Below, in pieces: positions 1 to 6,984 of a stretch of 15,532 nucleotides of DNA; position 1 is the stretch's first letter; every line of letters begins with the position of its first letter. The notes under the pieces are model-generated. The model ran no database searches. It had not been told where the DNA came from and saw only the letters and a list, made by a program, of their open reading frames with translations. Origin of the DNA: an uncultured Collinsella sp. (lineage in GTDB: Bacteria > Actinomycetota > Coriobacteriia > Coriobacteriales > Coriobacteriaceae); contig CAUEQX010000029.1 of NCBI GenBank assembly GCA_959020035.1, forward strand, positions 1 to 15,532, written 5' to 3'. A program made the position numbers and the translations under genes.

Positions 1-1409
1 CCGGCGAGCTCAACGTTCCGCCGACTCTGATCAGCTTCGCTGTTGCCGTGGGCCGCGCGGCGCGCGCCGTCTCCCCTGAGTTCAAGGGCCTGACGCACCG
101 CGTCGTCCGCATCGCCCCCGCCACCTACGGCGAGGACTACCGCCCCGACGCCCAGCAGCTGCTCGCCGCGTTTGACGCCGTCGAGGCGCTCACTGCTACC
201 GGCGACGCCCTGGCCGTCTCCACGCCCGGCTACGGCTGTGGCGCCGAGAGCCTCTTTAAGATGTGCGTCGGCAACCAGATCGGCATCGAGCTTGCCGAGG
301 ATGTGGACGTGGAGAGCCTCTTCACCCCGCTCTACGGCAGCTTTATCGTCGAGCTCGCCGAGGACGCCGAGCTGCCCGAGGTCGCCGACGGCGTTGTCGT
401 CGAGCCCCTGGGTACCACCGTCGAGGGCTATGTCATCGACACCGGCTCCGAGGTCATCGAGCTCGCCGAGCTCCAGGAGGCCTGGGAGAGCGGCATCGAG
501 GGCGTCTTCGCCTACCGCAGCGCCGGCGAGACCCCCGAGGTCGAGACCATCGACTTCCGCGCCAAGGATATCCACGTGTACGGCGGCGCCAAGATCGCCC
601 GCCCGCGCGTGATCATCCCCGTGTTCCCCGGCAACAACTGCGAGTACGACAGCGCCCGCGCCTTCCGTGCCGCCGGTGCCGAGGCCGACACCTTCGTGAT
701 CAACAACCTCACGCCCGAGGCCGTCGCCGAGAGCACCCACGAGCTTGCCCGCCGCATCCGTGCAAGCCAGATCGTCATGATCCCCGGCGGCTTCTCGGGC
801 GGCGACGAGCCCGACGGCTCTGCCAAGTTCATCACGGCGTTCTTCCGTGCTCCCGAGGTCACCGAGGCAGTCCGCGACCTGCTCAAGGCCCGCGACGGCC
901 TGATGCTGGGCATCTGCAACGGCTTCCAGGCTCTGGTCAAGCTCGGCCTGGTGCCCTACGGTGACATCGTCGACGCCACGCCCGATGCGCCCACGCTGAC
1001 GTTCAACACCATCGGTCGCCATCAGAGCCGCCTGGTGCGCACCCGCATCTCGTCCAACCTGTCCCCATGGCTGTCGCAGTGCAGCCTGGACGACCCCTAC
1101 ACCGTCGCCATCAGCCACGGCGAGGGCCGCTTTGTCGCCAATGACGAAGTACTCGCCCAGCTGATCGCCAACGGCCAGGTCGCCACGCAGTACGTGGGCG
1201 AGGACGGCAAGCCCAGCATGGATCTTTCCGTCAACCCCAACGGCTCCGCACTCGCCATTGAGGGCATCACGAGCCCCGACGGCCGCGTCCTAGGCAAGAT
1301 GGGCCATGCCGAGCGTCGCGGCGACAACCTGTACCGCAACGTGCCCGAGCATGTCCCCGGCGACAAGTTCATGCCGATCTTTGAGAGCGGCGTAGCCTAC
1401 TTCGCTTAA
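1..1409 (+). CDS. purL: Phosphoribosylformylglycinamidine synthase, C-terminal part (5' end outside window)
   Basis: This is the fourth step of de novo purine synthesis: ATP- and glutamine-dependent conversion of FGAR to FGAM, in the cytoplasm. The reading frame is open from base 3 and enters from upstream, so the GTG at 48 is internal and not a start. About 200 residues of the second AIRS-type synthetase domain are followed, from about base 606, by the class I glutamine amidotransferase domain, which begins VIIPVFPGNNCE. The nucleophile lies in GICNGFQAL (Cys codon 915-917), and the H-x-E pair of the triad is in GHAERR near the C-terminus. SHGEGRF is a further conserved PurL motif. The fused glutaminase makes this the long single-chain PurL, not the PurS/PurL/PurQ split form. 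It ends in TAA and is followed by a strong terminator. Family identification is very secure. Confidence 0.96.
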   Translation, partial: GELNVPPTLISFAVAVGRAARAVSPEFKGLTHRVVRIAPATYGEDYRPDAQQLLAAFDAVEALTATGDALAVSTPGYGCGAESLFKMCVGNQIGIELAEDVDVESLFTPLYGSFIVELAEDAELPEVADGVVVEPLGTTVEGYVIDTGSEVIELAELQEAWESGIEGVFAYRSAGETPEVETIDFRAKDIHVYGGAKIARPRVIIPVFPGNNCEYDSARAFRAAGAEADTFVINNLTPEAVAESTHELARRIRASQIVMIPGGFSGGDEPDGSAKFITAFFRAPEVTEAVRDLLKARDGLMLGICNGFQALVKLGLVPYGDIVDATPDAPTLTFNTIGRHQSRLVRTRISSNLSPWLSQCSLDDPYTVAISHGEGRFVANDEVLAQLIANGQVATQYVGEDGKPSMDLSVNPNGSALAIEGITSPDGRVLGKMGHAERRGDNLYRNVPEHVPGDKFMPIFESGVAYFA

Positions 1410-1424
1410 TACGTTCCCATCGGG

Positions 1425-1430
1425 TACAAT
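1425..1430 (+). promoter_or_regulatory. Candidate -10 element upstream of the terminator
   Basis: TACAAT matches the sigma-70 -10 consensus at 5 of 6 positions. The -35 is weak (TTCGCT at 1401-1406, 18-nt spacer). Initiation near 1437 would give the transporter a leader of about 70 nt that contains the terminator at 1448-1483. No other promoter-like sequence fits between terminator and start codon. Confidence 0.4.
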
Positions 1431-1447
1431 CCCCTCGGGTAACAACA

Positions 1448-1483
1448 CCCGCCACCGACGCATCCGGTGGCGGGTTCTTTTTT
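1448..1483 (+). terminator. Rho-independent terminator after purL, also in the leader of the next gene
   Basis: A perfect 10-bp stem (CCCGCCACCG 1448-1457 with CGGTGGCGGG 1465-1474) with a 7-nt loop is followed by TTCTTTTTT. It lies 39 nt after the purL stop and 26 nt before the transporter ATG. Confidence 0.93.
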
Positions 1484-1508
1484 GCTTCGCGCATGTAGAA
1501 AGGACATC

Positions 1509-2444
1509 ATGAAAAGCCGCAAGCCGTATCTCGCCACCCTGCCCGGACTCATCCTGGGCTGTCTCGTTTGCTGCGCGCTCTGGGGCTCTGCCTTCCCCTG
1601 CATCAAGATCGGCTACGGCCTCTTTGGCATTCCCGCGCACGACAGCGCCTCGCAGCTGCTCTTCGCGGGTCTGCGCTTCACCCTTGCCGGCATGCTGGTC
1701 ATTGTTGGCATGAGCGTGGCCCAGCGCCGACCGCTCGTTCCGCAAGCGCGTGATATCAAGCCCATCTGCATCTTGTCGCTCTTCCAGACCATCGGCCAGT
1801 ACTTCTTTTTCTACCTTGGTCTCTCCCGTGCAAGCGCTATGTCAAGCTCCATCATCGAGGCCAGCGCCAACTTCTTGGCTATCCTCTTTGCCGTCCTGGC
1901 GTTTCGCACCGAAAAGCTCGATGCGGCCAAGGTGCTCGGCTGCGTACTGGGCTTTGCCGGCGTCGCGCTCGTCAACCTTTCGGGCGCGGACGGCACCTTT
2001 GGCTTTACGCTCGACGGCGAGGGCTTCATCCTGGCCTCCACCGTCGCGGGCGCCCTTTCGACCTGCCTGATCGGCATCTTCTCGCGCGAGCACGACGGCG
2101 TCTTGCTTGCCGGGTGGCAGTTCTTGGTCGGCGGCCTGGTCCTCACCGCCATCGGCTTTATGATGGGTGGCGCGCTCTCCCCCACGGCGATTGCCCCCGC
2201 CATCGCGCTCATCATCTACATGGCGCTTATCTCCGCGGTCGCCTACTCGCTGTGGTCGCGCCTGCTTGCCGTCAACCCCGTCAGCCGCGTCTCGGTCTTT
2301 GGGTTTATGAACCCCGTCTTTGGTGTGCTGCTGAGCGCGCTGCTGCTCGGCGAGGGTGCTGGCACGAGCCCCGTTACCGTCATCGTTGCCCTGCTGTTGG
2401 TCTGCAGCGGCATCATCATCGTCAACAAACCCAAAAAAGCTTAA
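1509..2444 (+). CDS. DMT superfamily transporter (EamA domains)
   Basis: A polytopic inner-membrane protein of 311 residues, the usual length for a 10-helix drug/metabolite transporter with two EamA repeats. The first repeat opens with the typical WGSAFPCIKIG around the first helix. The EamA-like stretch around ASAMSSSIIEASANF sits near the centre of repeat 1, and the second repeat includes ISAVAYSLWSRLL and ends near VNKPKKA. I chose the ATG at 1509 because AGAAAGGA lies 4 nt upstream. The frame is open back to 1467, but that stretch is the terminator hairpin. Substrate cannot be told from sequence; relatives export amino acids, metabolites or drugs. The gene appears monocistronic, with purL upstream behind a terminator. 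Confidence 0.9.
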   Translation: MKSRKPYLATLPGLILGCLVCCALWGSAFPCIKIGYGLFGIPAHDSASQLLFAGLRFTLAGMLVIVGMSVAQRRPLVPQARDIKPICILSLFQTIGQYFFFYLGLSRASAMSSSIIEASANFLAILFAVLAFRTEKLDAAKVLGCVLGFAGVALVNLSGADGTFGFTLDGEGFILASTVAGALSTCLIGIFSREHDGVLLAGWQFLVGGLVLTAIGFMMGGALSPTAIAPAIALIIYMALISAVAYSLWSRLLAVNPVSRVSVFGFMNPVFGVLLSALLLGEGAGTSPVTVIVALLLVCSGIIIVNKPKKA

Positions 2445-2474
2445 CGAACTGCCCTTATTTAGCAGAGGGGATTC

Positions 2475-2549
2475 ATGTACTTTAGCTTAATGGAGTACAT
2501 CGGTGAGCTGAGGGCCGCCACGCACGCAAGCGTGCACCCCTTTTCCTAG
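2475..2549 (+). CDS. Candidate small ORF, 24 residues
   Basis: ATG at 2475 has AGAGGGG at 2464-2470, 4 nt upstream, and the frame runs 24 codons to TAG at 2547-2549. The predicted peptide begins MYFSLMEYIGELRAA and ends VHPFS. It lies 30 nt after the transporter stop. Its TAG shares the CTAG at 2546-2549 with the opposite-strand stop of the diguanylate cyclase. A 6-bp hairpin (GCACGC 2522-2527 with GCGTGC 2530-2535) and a 7-bp inverted repeat (ATGTACT 2475-2481, AGTACAT 2494-2500) fall inside it. The peptide has no recognisable homology or clear membrane helix. It could be a chance frame; the ribosome binding site is the main support. Confidence 0.35.
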   Translation: MYFSLMEYIGELRAATHASVHPFS

Positions 2550-3688
2550 CGTATCTGGACGCCGGCTTTCTTTTTCTCGGCCTTGACGCGGTAGAGCTCC
2601 GCATCGGCAGCGCGAAGTAAGTCTTGCCAGGTATCAACACTATCGCCGACCCGCGCGTAACCGATGGACATCCGCAATGCATACGGCACCTCGGCACGAG
2701 CGAGCTCGTCGTTAATCGCCGAACACAGGTCTATGATGTCCTGTTCCGCCGTCGCCTTTTGAAGCACCACGAACTCATCGCCACCATAGCGTGCGATAAA
2801 ACCACCAGACGCCGAGCAGACCTCTTTGAGCGTAGCAGATATGACCTGGAGGGCATGATCGCCCTCAACATGTCCATACCGGTCGTTAATTTGCTTAAAG
2901 CCGTCGGCATCCATCATAAGCAGATACACATCATCGGCCTGGTCAGCACCCGAGAACAGCGACAGCATATAGGTCTCAAAACGGTTGCGATTGTTAAGGC
3001 CAGTCAACGGGTCGGTCGAGATCAGCTGCTCCTGACAAACAATGTAGAGCTGCAACATACTTAACATGATGCCGACACTAAGGCAGGGACCCGAATAAAA
3101 GACCTGAAAGACACCGGCCACCAAGGCCGGAATGGCGAAAAATGCCAAGGTTTGATAGATGGCCTTCTTTTGTAGGCTCTCGACCTTGCAAGATTGTATA
3201 AACGCATGCAGGGACGTATATATAACGTAGCAGTAGCTGACGATGGGCTGGATCATATAGACAAAACCGCGACGATACGCGCCCTGCGCATCGATATAGA
3301 ACAGGGCGTGCGTCCAGTAGCTAGTAAACGCCAGTACGACTACCAGCACCGCAGGCAGCGTTACAAACGCCATCCTATAGCGCGCGGTCAAAAGGCGAGA
3401 ACCCTGCACCGTCTCGGAATAGATAAACCAAATGAGGCACGCGGCGGCAAAGAGCGAAAACGAAACCGCGTTGGAAATCCAGTTGGCAGCAATGCCCAGC
3501 GTGCCGCCCACACCGTCCGAAAGCGTCCAGATTATATCGAATAGCATGTACGCGGCAGAGGTGTAACCGAGCGTACTAAACAATAACTGCTGGGTACTCG
3601 AGAACAAGGAGTGGCGACTTCGCGCGGCAAGCCCGATAAGAACAATCATGCATAGCAGGAATATCTCAATCTTGAGTGCCTTAACCAC
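2546..3688 (-). CDS. Membrane-bound diguanylate cyclase (GGDEF)
   Basis: Makes cyclic di-GMP from two GTP. With the GTG at 3688 as start it has 380 residues; a TTG at 3706 would give 386. I prefer 3688 because AAGGGA lies 9 nt upstream of it. Numbering from the TTG, residues about 10-224 hold roughly six or seven hydrophobic helices, an integral-membrane sensor of no named family I recognise. The GGDEF domain begins near residue 229 with STDPLTGLNNR, a standard domain opening. The active-site motif is intact (RYGGDEF, residues 306-312), as is LMMDADGFKQIND for metal binding. The four residues at the usual inhibitory-site position (A-S-G-G, five residues before GGDEF) do not match RxxD, so product inhibition by that site is not expected. 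No EAL domain is present. Confidence 0.9.
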   Translation of the reverse strand: MVKALKIEIFLLCMIVLIGLAARSRHSLFSSTQQLLFSTLGYTSAAYMLFDIIWTLSDGVGGTLGIAANWISNAVSFSLFAAACLIWFIYSETVQGSRLLTARYRMAFVTLPAVLVVVLAFTSYWTHALFYIDAQGAYRRGFVYMIQPIVSYCYVIYTSLHAFIQSCKVESLQKKAIYQTLAFFAIPALVAGVFQVFYSGPCLSVGIMLSMLQLYIVCQEQLISTDPLTGLNNRNRFETYMLSLFSGADQADDVYLLMMDADGFKQINDRYGHVEGDHALQVISATLKEVCSASGGFIARYGGDEFVVLQKATAEQDIIDLCSAINDELARAEVPYALRMSIGYARVGDSVDTWQDLLRAADAELYRVKAEKKKAGVQIR

Positions 3689-3720
3689 TAGACGCCATCC
3701 CTTCAATATCCAAGTGGTCA

Positions 3721-3734
3721 GAATCGCCCGATTC
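3721..3734. promoter_or_regulatory. Palindrome upstream of the GGDEF gene
   Basis: GAATCG-CC-CGATTC is a perfect 6-bp inverted repeat with a 2-bp centre, 33-46 bp upstream of the GTG start of the diguanylate cyclase. The position would suit an operator, but no second copy was seen in the window. Confidence 0.25.
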
Positions 3735-3751
3735 GTGTCTGGGCAATAAAC

Positions 3752-3770
3752 ACCCCTACTCCGCAGGGGT
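3752..3770 (-). terminator. Second small hairpin between kdgT and the GGDEF gene
   Basis: ACCCCT (3752-3757) pairs with AGGGGT (3765-3770) across a 7-nt loop. On the minus strand it is followed by GTTTATT, a short T-rich stretch. It could back up the larger hairpin at 3787-3830, or act in the GGDEF leader if that promoter lies further upstream. Confidence 0.3.
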
Positions 3771-3774
3771 AAGG

Positions 3775-3830
3775 GGAATAATAGCAGAGCGCCCGAACGT
3801 CACTGCAAGACAGCTTTCGTTCGGGCGCTC
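3775..3830 (-). terminator. Terminator-like hairpin after kdgT
   Basis: A perfect 13-bp inverted repeat (GAGCGCCCGAACG 3787-3799 with CGTTCGGGCGCTC 3818-3830) encloses an 18-nt loop. Read on the minus strand it follows the kdgT stop by 45 nt and is followed by TGCTATTATT, a weak T-rich tail. The stem is very strong, the tail is not, so it may work mainly to stabilise the mRNA end. Confidence 0.55.
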
Positions 3831-3875
3831 AAACGGCGCGAATTGCACGCCGGCTTGATTGACTCGCGTCGACGA

Positions 3876-4898
3876 TTACTCGCCATCGATGTCGGTCGCG
3901 ACGGCCTCCTCGATGGCCTCGACACCGGCAGGCGACAGATCCTCTTTGCCGTGGCAGAACTTCTTATCGACCCAGCCGGTCAGAATCGGAGCCATGATTG
4001 CCGTGATGATGACGGCAGTGGCGATCTGCGCATACGCAGTGGGCGCAAGCTCGGCATAGCGCGGGGCGACCTCGGCGAGGGCGACCGGCGTGGTCATAGC
4101 CGTGCCGGCGATAGTGGAGCAGGCAACGGCCGCCTTGCCGTTACCACCGCACAGGCGCTCGAACGCAAAGGTAATGGGACCGACGATAAAGAGCGTGATG
4201 AGGCCCAGCAGGATGCCCGAAATACCGCCGGTGATAAAGCTCGAAAGGCTCATGGACGCACCGAGCTGAAAGCCGATAACGGCGATCGCGGGATTGGCGC
4301 CGGGGACCAGCAGATTCTTGATAAACGGGAACAAGTTGCCCAGGACCATGCCGATAACAAGCGGCAGGATGGATCCGATGATGGTGCCGACGGGGATGTT
4401 GGCGAGACCCGAGACACCGAGGATGATCATCGTGACGGCGGGGCCGGCCGTAAAGAACAGGATACCGACAGCGCCCTGCTCGGACTCATCGCCGAACTCG
4501 CCCATGATGCCCGTATAGAGCGCCATGTTGCAAAACGTTATGCCGCCGATGATAGACACGGGGCTCAGGCCCAGGAAGTTATCGTTAAAGAAGTACGCGA
4601 CGCCCAGACCCAGCGCGGCTGCCACTACAAGCTTAGGAATCAGCACGACGATGCCGGTCTTGATGGCGCCCGGCGTGGACTTAAAGCTGATGCCGGCGCC
4701 CACGAACAGCAAGATCGCGGCAACGATGGTGTTGGAGCCGCCGCGGCAGGCAGCCGTAAAGAAGCCGCCGACCTCAAAGACCTGCGGGCAGAAGGTATTG
4801 AGCAAAAGGCCGACGATCATCGGATAGATCATGATGTCGCCCGGGATGCGCGGTACCTTGAATTTCTTTTGCTCGCTGGCGGTCGCTTCCTGTGCCAT
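3876..4898 (-). CDS. kdgT: 2-keto-3-deoxygluconate permease (KdgT family)
   Basis: A secondary transporter of the KdgT family, which imports 2-keto-3-deoxygluconate, a breakdown product of pectin and uronic acids, by proton symport. The 340-residue protein from the ATG at 4898 has the usual family length and about ten hydrophobic segments. Recognisable family features are VPRIPGDIMIYPMIVGLLLN near the N-terminus, the GGSNTIVAAILLFVGAGISF region, and the conserved AVACSTIAGTAMTTPVALAE stretch. The ATG at 4898 has GGGGG 5 nt upstream; a TTG at 4928 in the same frame lacks such support. The C-terminal tail is acidic (EAIEEAVATDIDGE). No KDG kinase, aldolase or uronate gene lies nearby, so the gene stands alone here. 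Substrate is inferred from family. Confidence 0.88.
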   Translation of the reverse strand: MAQEATASEQKKFKVPRIPGDIMIYPMIVGLLLNTFCPQVFEVGGFFTAACRGGSNTIVAAILLFVGAGISFKSTPGAIKTGIVVLIPKLVVAAALGLGVAYFFNDNFLGLSPVSIIGGITFCNMALYTGIMGEFGDESEQGAVGILFFTAGPAVTMIILGVSGLANIPVGTIIGSILPLVIGMVLGNLFPFIKNLLVPGANPAIAVIGFQLGASMSLSSFITGGISGILLGLITLFIVGPITFAFERLCGGNGKAAVACSTIAGTAMTTPVALAEVAPRYAELAPTAYAQIATAVIITAIMAPILTGWVDKKFCHGKEDLSPAGVEAIEEAVATDIDGE

Positions 4899-4942
4899 GA
4901 AACCCCCATTTCCGCTGACGCAGAACAAAAGCCCACGTCACG

Positions 4943-4958
4943 CTTTGCTACAGTAAAG
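4943..4958. promoter_or_regulatory. Near-palindrome upstream of kdgT
   Basis: CTTTGCT-AC-AGTAAAG is symmetrical in 6 of 7 arm positions (one G/T mismatch) and lies 45-60 bp upstream of the kdgT ATG. The position suits an operator for a GntR- or IclR-type regulator. No regulator gene is present in the window. Confidence 0.25.
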
Positions 4959-5039
4959 TTTGACCATGGTACCAGAAGAAGCAGACCGCCTCGGTGAGAA
5001 ATTCGATTCGTTAGGCCGGGACGATAACGCGTCCTGCTC

Positions 5040-5363
5040 CTATACGAGGCTCAAAACGATATAGAACACGATGCCCGAAACGCAGCACCACAACATCGAC
5101 TTTGTCTTGATTGCCACCGCCACGACGCCGGTGGCCGCAATCCAGGGAACCAAGGCAGGCCAGAGTCCCGCGTCGAACGCGCCGGGGTTCACCAAGTCGT
5201 TGGCGACCAGCGCGGCAAAGGCAGCGGGCGGGATATAGCCCAGGGCCTCGGTAATGCGGGGCGACAGGGTCCGCCCGCGCAAGGCGAACGCCGGCGCGAT
5301 GCGAAAGAACGCGATAGCAGCCCACGACGACAGCCACAGAACCAAGAACTCGTTAGCGGGCAT
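5040..5363 (-). CDS. azlD: AzlD family branched-chain amino acid exporter, small subunit
   Basis: The 107-residue protein has about four hydrophobic segments and is the usual length for AzlD, the small partner of AzlC in AzlCD-type exporters of branched-chain amino acids. The family pattern RTLSPRITEALGYIPPAAFAALVANDL is seen in the middle of the protein. The ATG at 5363 has AGAGGTG upstream on the minus strand. The frame is open much further upstream, but that part is a shadow of azlC. The start overlaps the azlC stop by 11 nt, implying translational coupling and a two-subunit transporter. The exported substrate is inferred from family. Confidence 0.88.
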   Translation of the reverse strand: MPANEFLVLWLSSWAAIAFFRIAPAFALRGRTLSPRITEALGYIPPAAFAALVANDLVNPGAFDAGLWPALVPWIAATGVVAVAIKTKSMLWCCVSGIVFYIVLSLV

Positions 5364-6045
5364 CGCGGGCACCTCTTCCGTCAAATACAGTATCGCACGC
5401 CAGCGCAATGGCAATGCCGACCACGACGCTTGCCGGCACGGCAATATTCGCGAGGCCCAAGAACTTGCATACGGCGACGGACACCGCGCCCGAAACCGCC
5501 GCGACAACGTTACCGCGCGACAACCGCTGCGAAAAGAGCAGGCAGATAAAGAGCGAGGTGCAGACAAAGGCTGCAATGGCGGTGGGAACATCGACAACGG
5601 CGCCGACGATGGCGCCCATCGTACACGAAACGCCCCATGTTGCGATGAGGATCACGTTGAGCACAAAGGACTCGCGCGGGCCCCAATCCTCCCCTTCAAC
5701 CAACTTGGCAAGCGAGATGCCATATGCCTCCTCGGTAAGTGTCGCGGCAACAGCCAGCGTCTGACGCTTCGAGGCACCCCTCAGATGCGGTGCGATCGAT
5801 GCCGAGTAAAGCGCAAAACGCGAGGAGATGGCGGCAACGCTCGCGACGATCGATGCTGCAGGCACACCCGCCAGCCACAGGTTGCAGATCATAAACTGGC
5901 CGCTGCCCGTCACAAACGTACTGCTTAGAGCAAAGACCATCCAGGGCTCCATTCCCGTCTGCCCCATGATCATTCCGCACGGCGCGCCTATTGCCACATA
6001 GGTAAGCATCACTGGCCAGACGGTTCTAACGATTTTGAGCACCAT
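5353..6045 (-). CDS. azlC: AzlC family branched-chain amino acid exporter, large subunit
   Basis: The 230-residue membrane protein matches the normal length of AzlC/YgaZ, the large subunit of branched-chain amino acid exporters. Diagnostic stretches are IGAPCGMIMGQTGMEPW, the STFVTGSGQFM segment conserved in the family, SSRFALYSASIAPHL, and the LTEEAYGISL region. I chose the ATG at 6045, which has AGGATGAG about 10 nt upstream and starts MVLKIVRTVWPVM. A TTG at 6114 is in frame but would add a non-hydrophobic leader not typical of the family. It is divergent from the HD-domain gene, with 126 bp between them, and overlaps azlD downstream. Confidence 0.92.
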   Translation of the reverse strand: MVLKIVRTVWPVMLTYVAIGAPCGMIMGQTGMEPWMVFALSSTFVTGSGQFMICNLWLAGVPAASIVASVAAISSRFALYSASIAPHLRGASKRQTLAVAATLTEEAYGISLAKLVEGEDWGPRESFVLNVILIATWGVSCTMGAIVGAVVDVPTAIAAFVCTSLFICLLFSQRLSRGNVVAAVSGAVSVAVCKFLGLANIAVPASVVVGIAIALACDTVFDGRGARDAR

Positions 6046-6125
6046 ACGTTTCTCATCCTGACAAGGTCTCCGAGCCGCATGTAGCGACACGGCAGAATCA
6101 TCATCCGGCAGCAACCGAGTTCACC

Positions 6126-6131
6126 TACAAT
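6126..6131 (+). promoter_or_regulatory. Candidate -10 element for the HD-domain gene
   Basis: TACAAT lies 40 bp upstream of the ATG at 6172, in the divergent azlC/HD intergenic region. It is the same hexamer as at 1425-1430. No good -35 is visible at 16-18 nt. Confidence 0.4.
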
Positions 6132-6171
6132 TGCCACCGGATCGAAAGACACAACTTTTTAGGAAGTCATT

Positions 6172-6984
6172 ATGACAGTTATCGATCGAGACCGGGCGCG
6201 CGCGGCCTTCAAAAGCTACACCGATGCCTACGACGCCACCAACCCACGCATCGCGCTCAAAATCGAGCATACGTACCACGTGGCCGAGGCATGCGATGCC
6301 GTAGCGCGCGAGCAGGGCTGGTCGTCAGAAGATATTGACCTGGCATGGCTTTGCGGCCTGCTACACGATATGGGCCGCTTTGAGCAGCTGCGACGCTGGG
6401 ACACCTTTAAGGACGCCGAGAGCATGAGCCATGCGGCGCTGGGCATCGAGGTCCTCTTTGGCGAGAATCCCGCCGATGCACCCGCCGTAACGAGCATCCG
6501 CGACTTTATCGATGACCCGGCAGAAGATGGGCTCATCCGAGCGAGCATTGCCTATCACAGCGATTTCCGCCTACCCGCGCAGCTCGACGTGCGCACGCGG
6601 AGCTTCTGCGATATCGTGCGCGATGGTGACAAGATCGACATTATGCGCACCATCGCCGACAGCACCGTCGACACTATCCTCAAGGTGGACGAGAAGACGT
6701 TTCTCGGCAGCCGTTTCTCGTCGCCGACACTTGCCGCCTTTGACGAGCACCGCTGCGTCGCACGCGATGAGCGCGATGAGCCCGCCGACTTCTTGGTGGG
6801 GCTTATCTGCTTTATGTTTGAGCTCGTCTATCCAGCAAGCCGCGCGCTGGCGCGCGAACAGGGCGATATCCACCGCCTGCTCGACGCGCCCTTTGGCATT
6901 ACGCGGCCCTTTACCGACCCCGCCACGCAGGCAACTTGGAGCCGCCTAAAGGACGAGATGCGCGACTGGCTGGCGCGCGCCTAG
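6172..6984 (+). CDS. HD-domain metal-dependent phosphohydrolase
   Basis: A soluble 270-residue protein with the HD-superfamily metal site: His at 33/36 (IEHTYHVAEA), the His-Asp doublet at 65-66 in CGLLHDMGRF, further histidines at 87 and 129, and the C-terminal Asp in RDGDKIDIMR at about 151-153. HD proteins hydrolyse phosphoesters of nucleotides or cyclic nucleotides; the substrate here cannot be predicted. The ATG at 6172 has AGGAAG 5 nt upstream. The stop TAG at 6982-6984 shares CTAG with the opposite-strand stop of etfA, leaving no intergenic space. No GGDEF, HD-GYP or RelA synthetase features are present. Confidence 0.85.
   Translation: MTVIDRDRARAAFKSYTDAYDATNPRIALKIEHTYHVAEACDAVAREQGWSSEDIDLAWLCGLLHDMGRFEQLRRWDTFKDAESMSHAALGIEVLFGENPADAPAVTSIRDFIDDPAEDGLIRASIAYHSDFRLPAQLDVRTRSFCDIVRDGDKIDIMRTIADSTVDTILKVDEKTFLGSRFSSPTLAAFDEHRCVARDERDEPADFLVGLICFMFELVYPASRALAREQGDIHRLLDAPFGITRPFTDPATQATWSRLKDEMRDWLARA

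Noticed and set aside
3843..4997. Long plus-strand open frame of 384 codons opposite kdgT
   Set aside because: Its product is very rich in Asp, Arg, Gly and Ala with no fold or family sign, and it is antisense to a clear permease. It is a high-GC shadow frame.
5019..5034. Small hairpin after azlD (GGACG/CGTCC)
   Set aside because: Only 5 bp, with no T-run on the minus strand; too weak to call a terminator.
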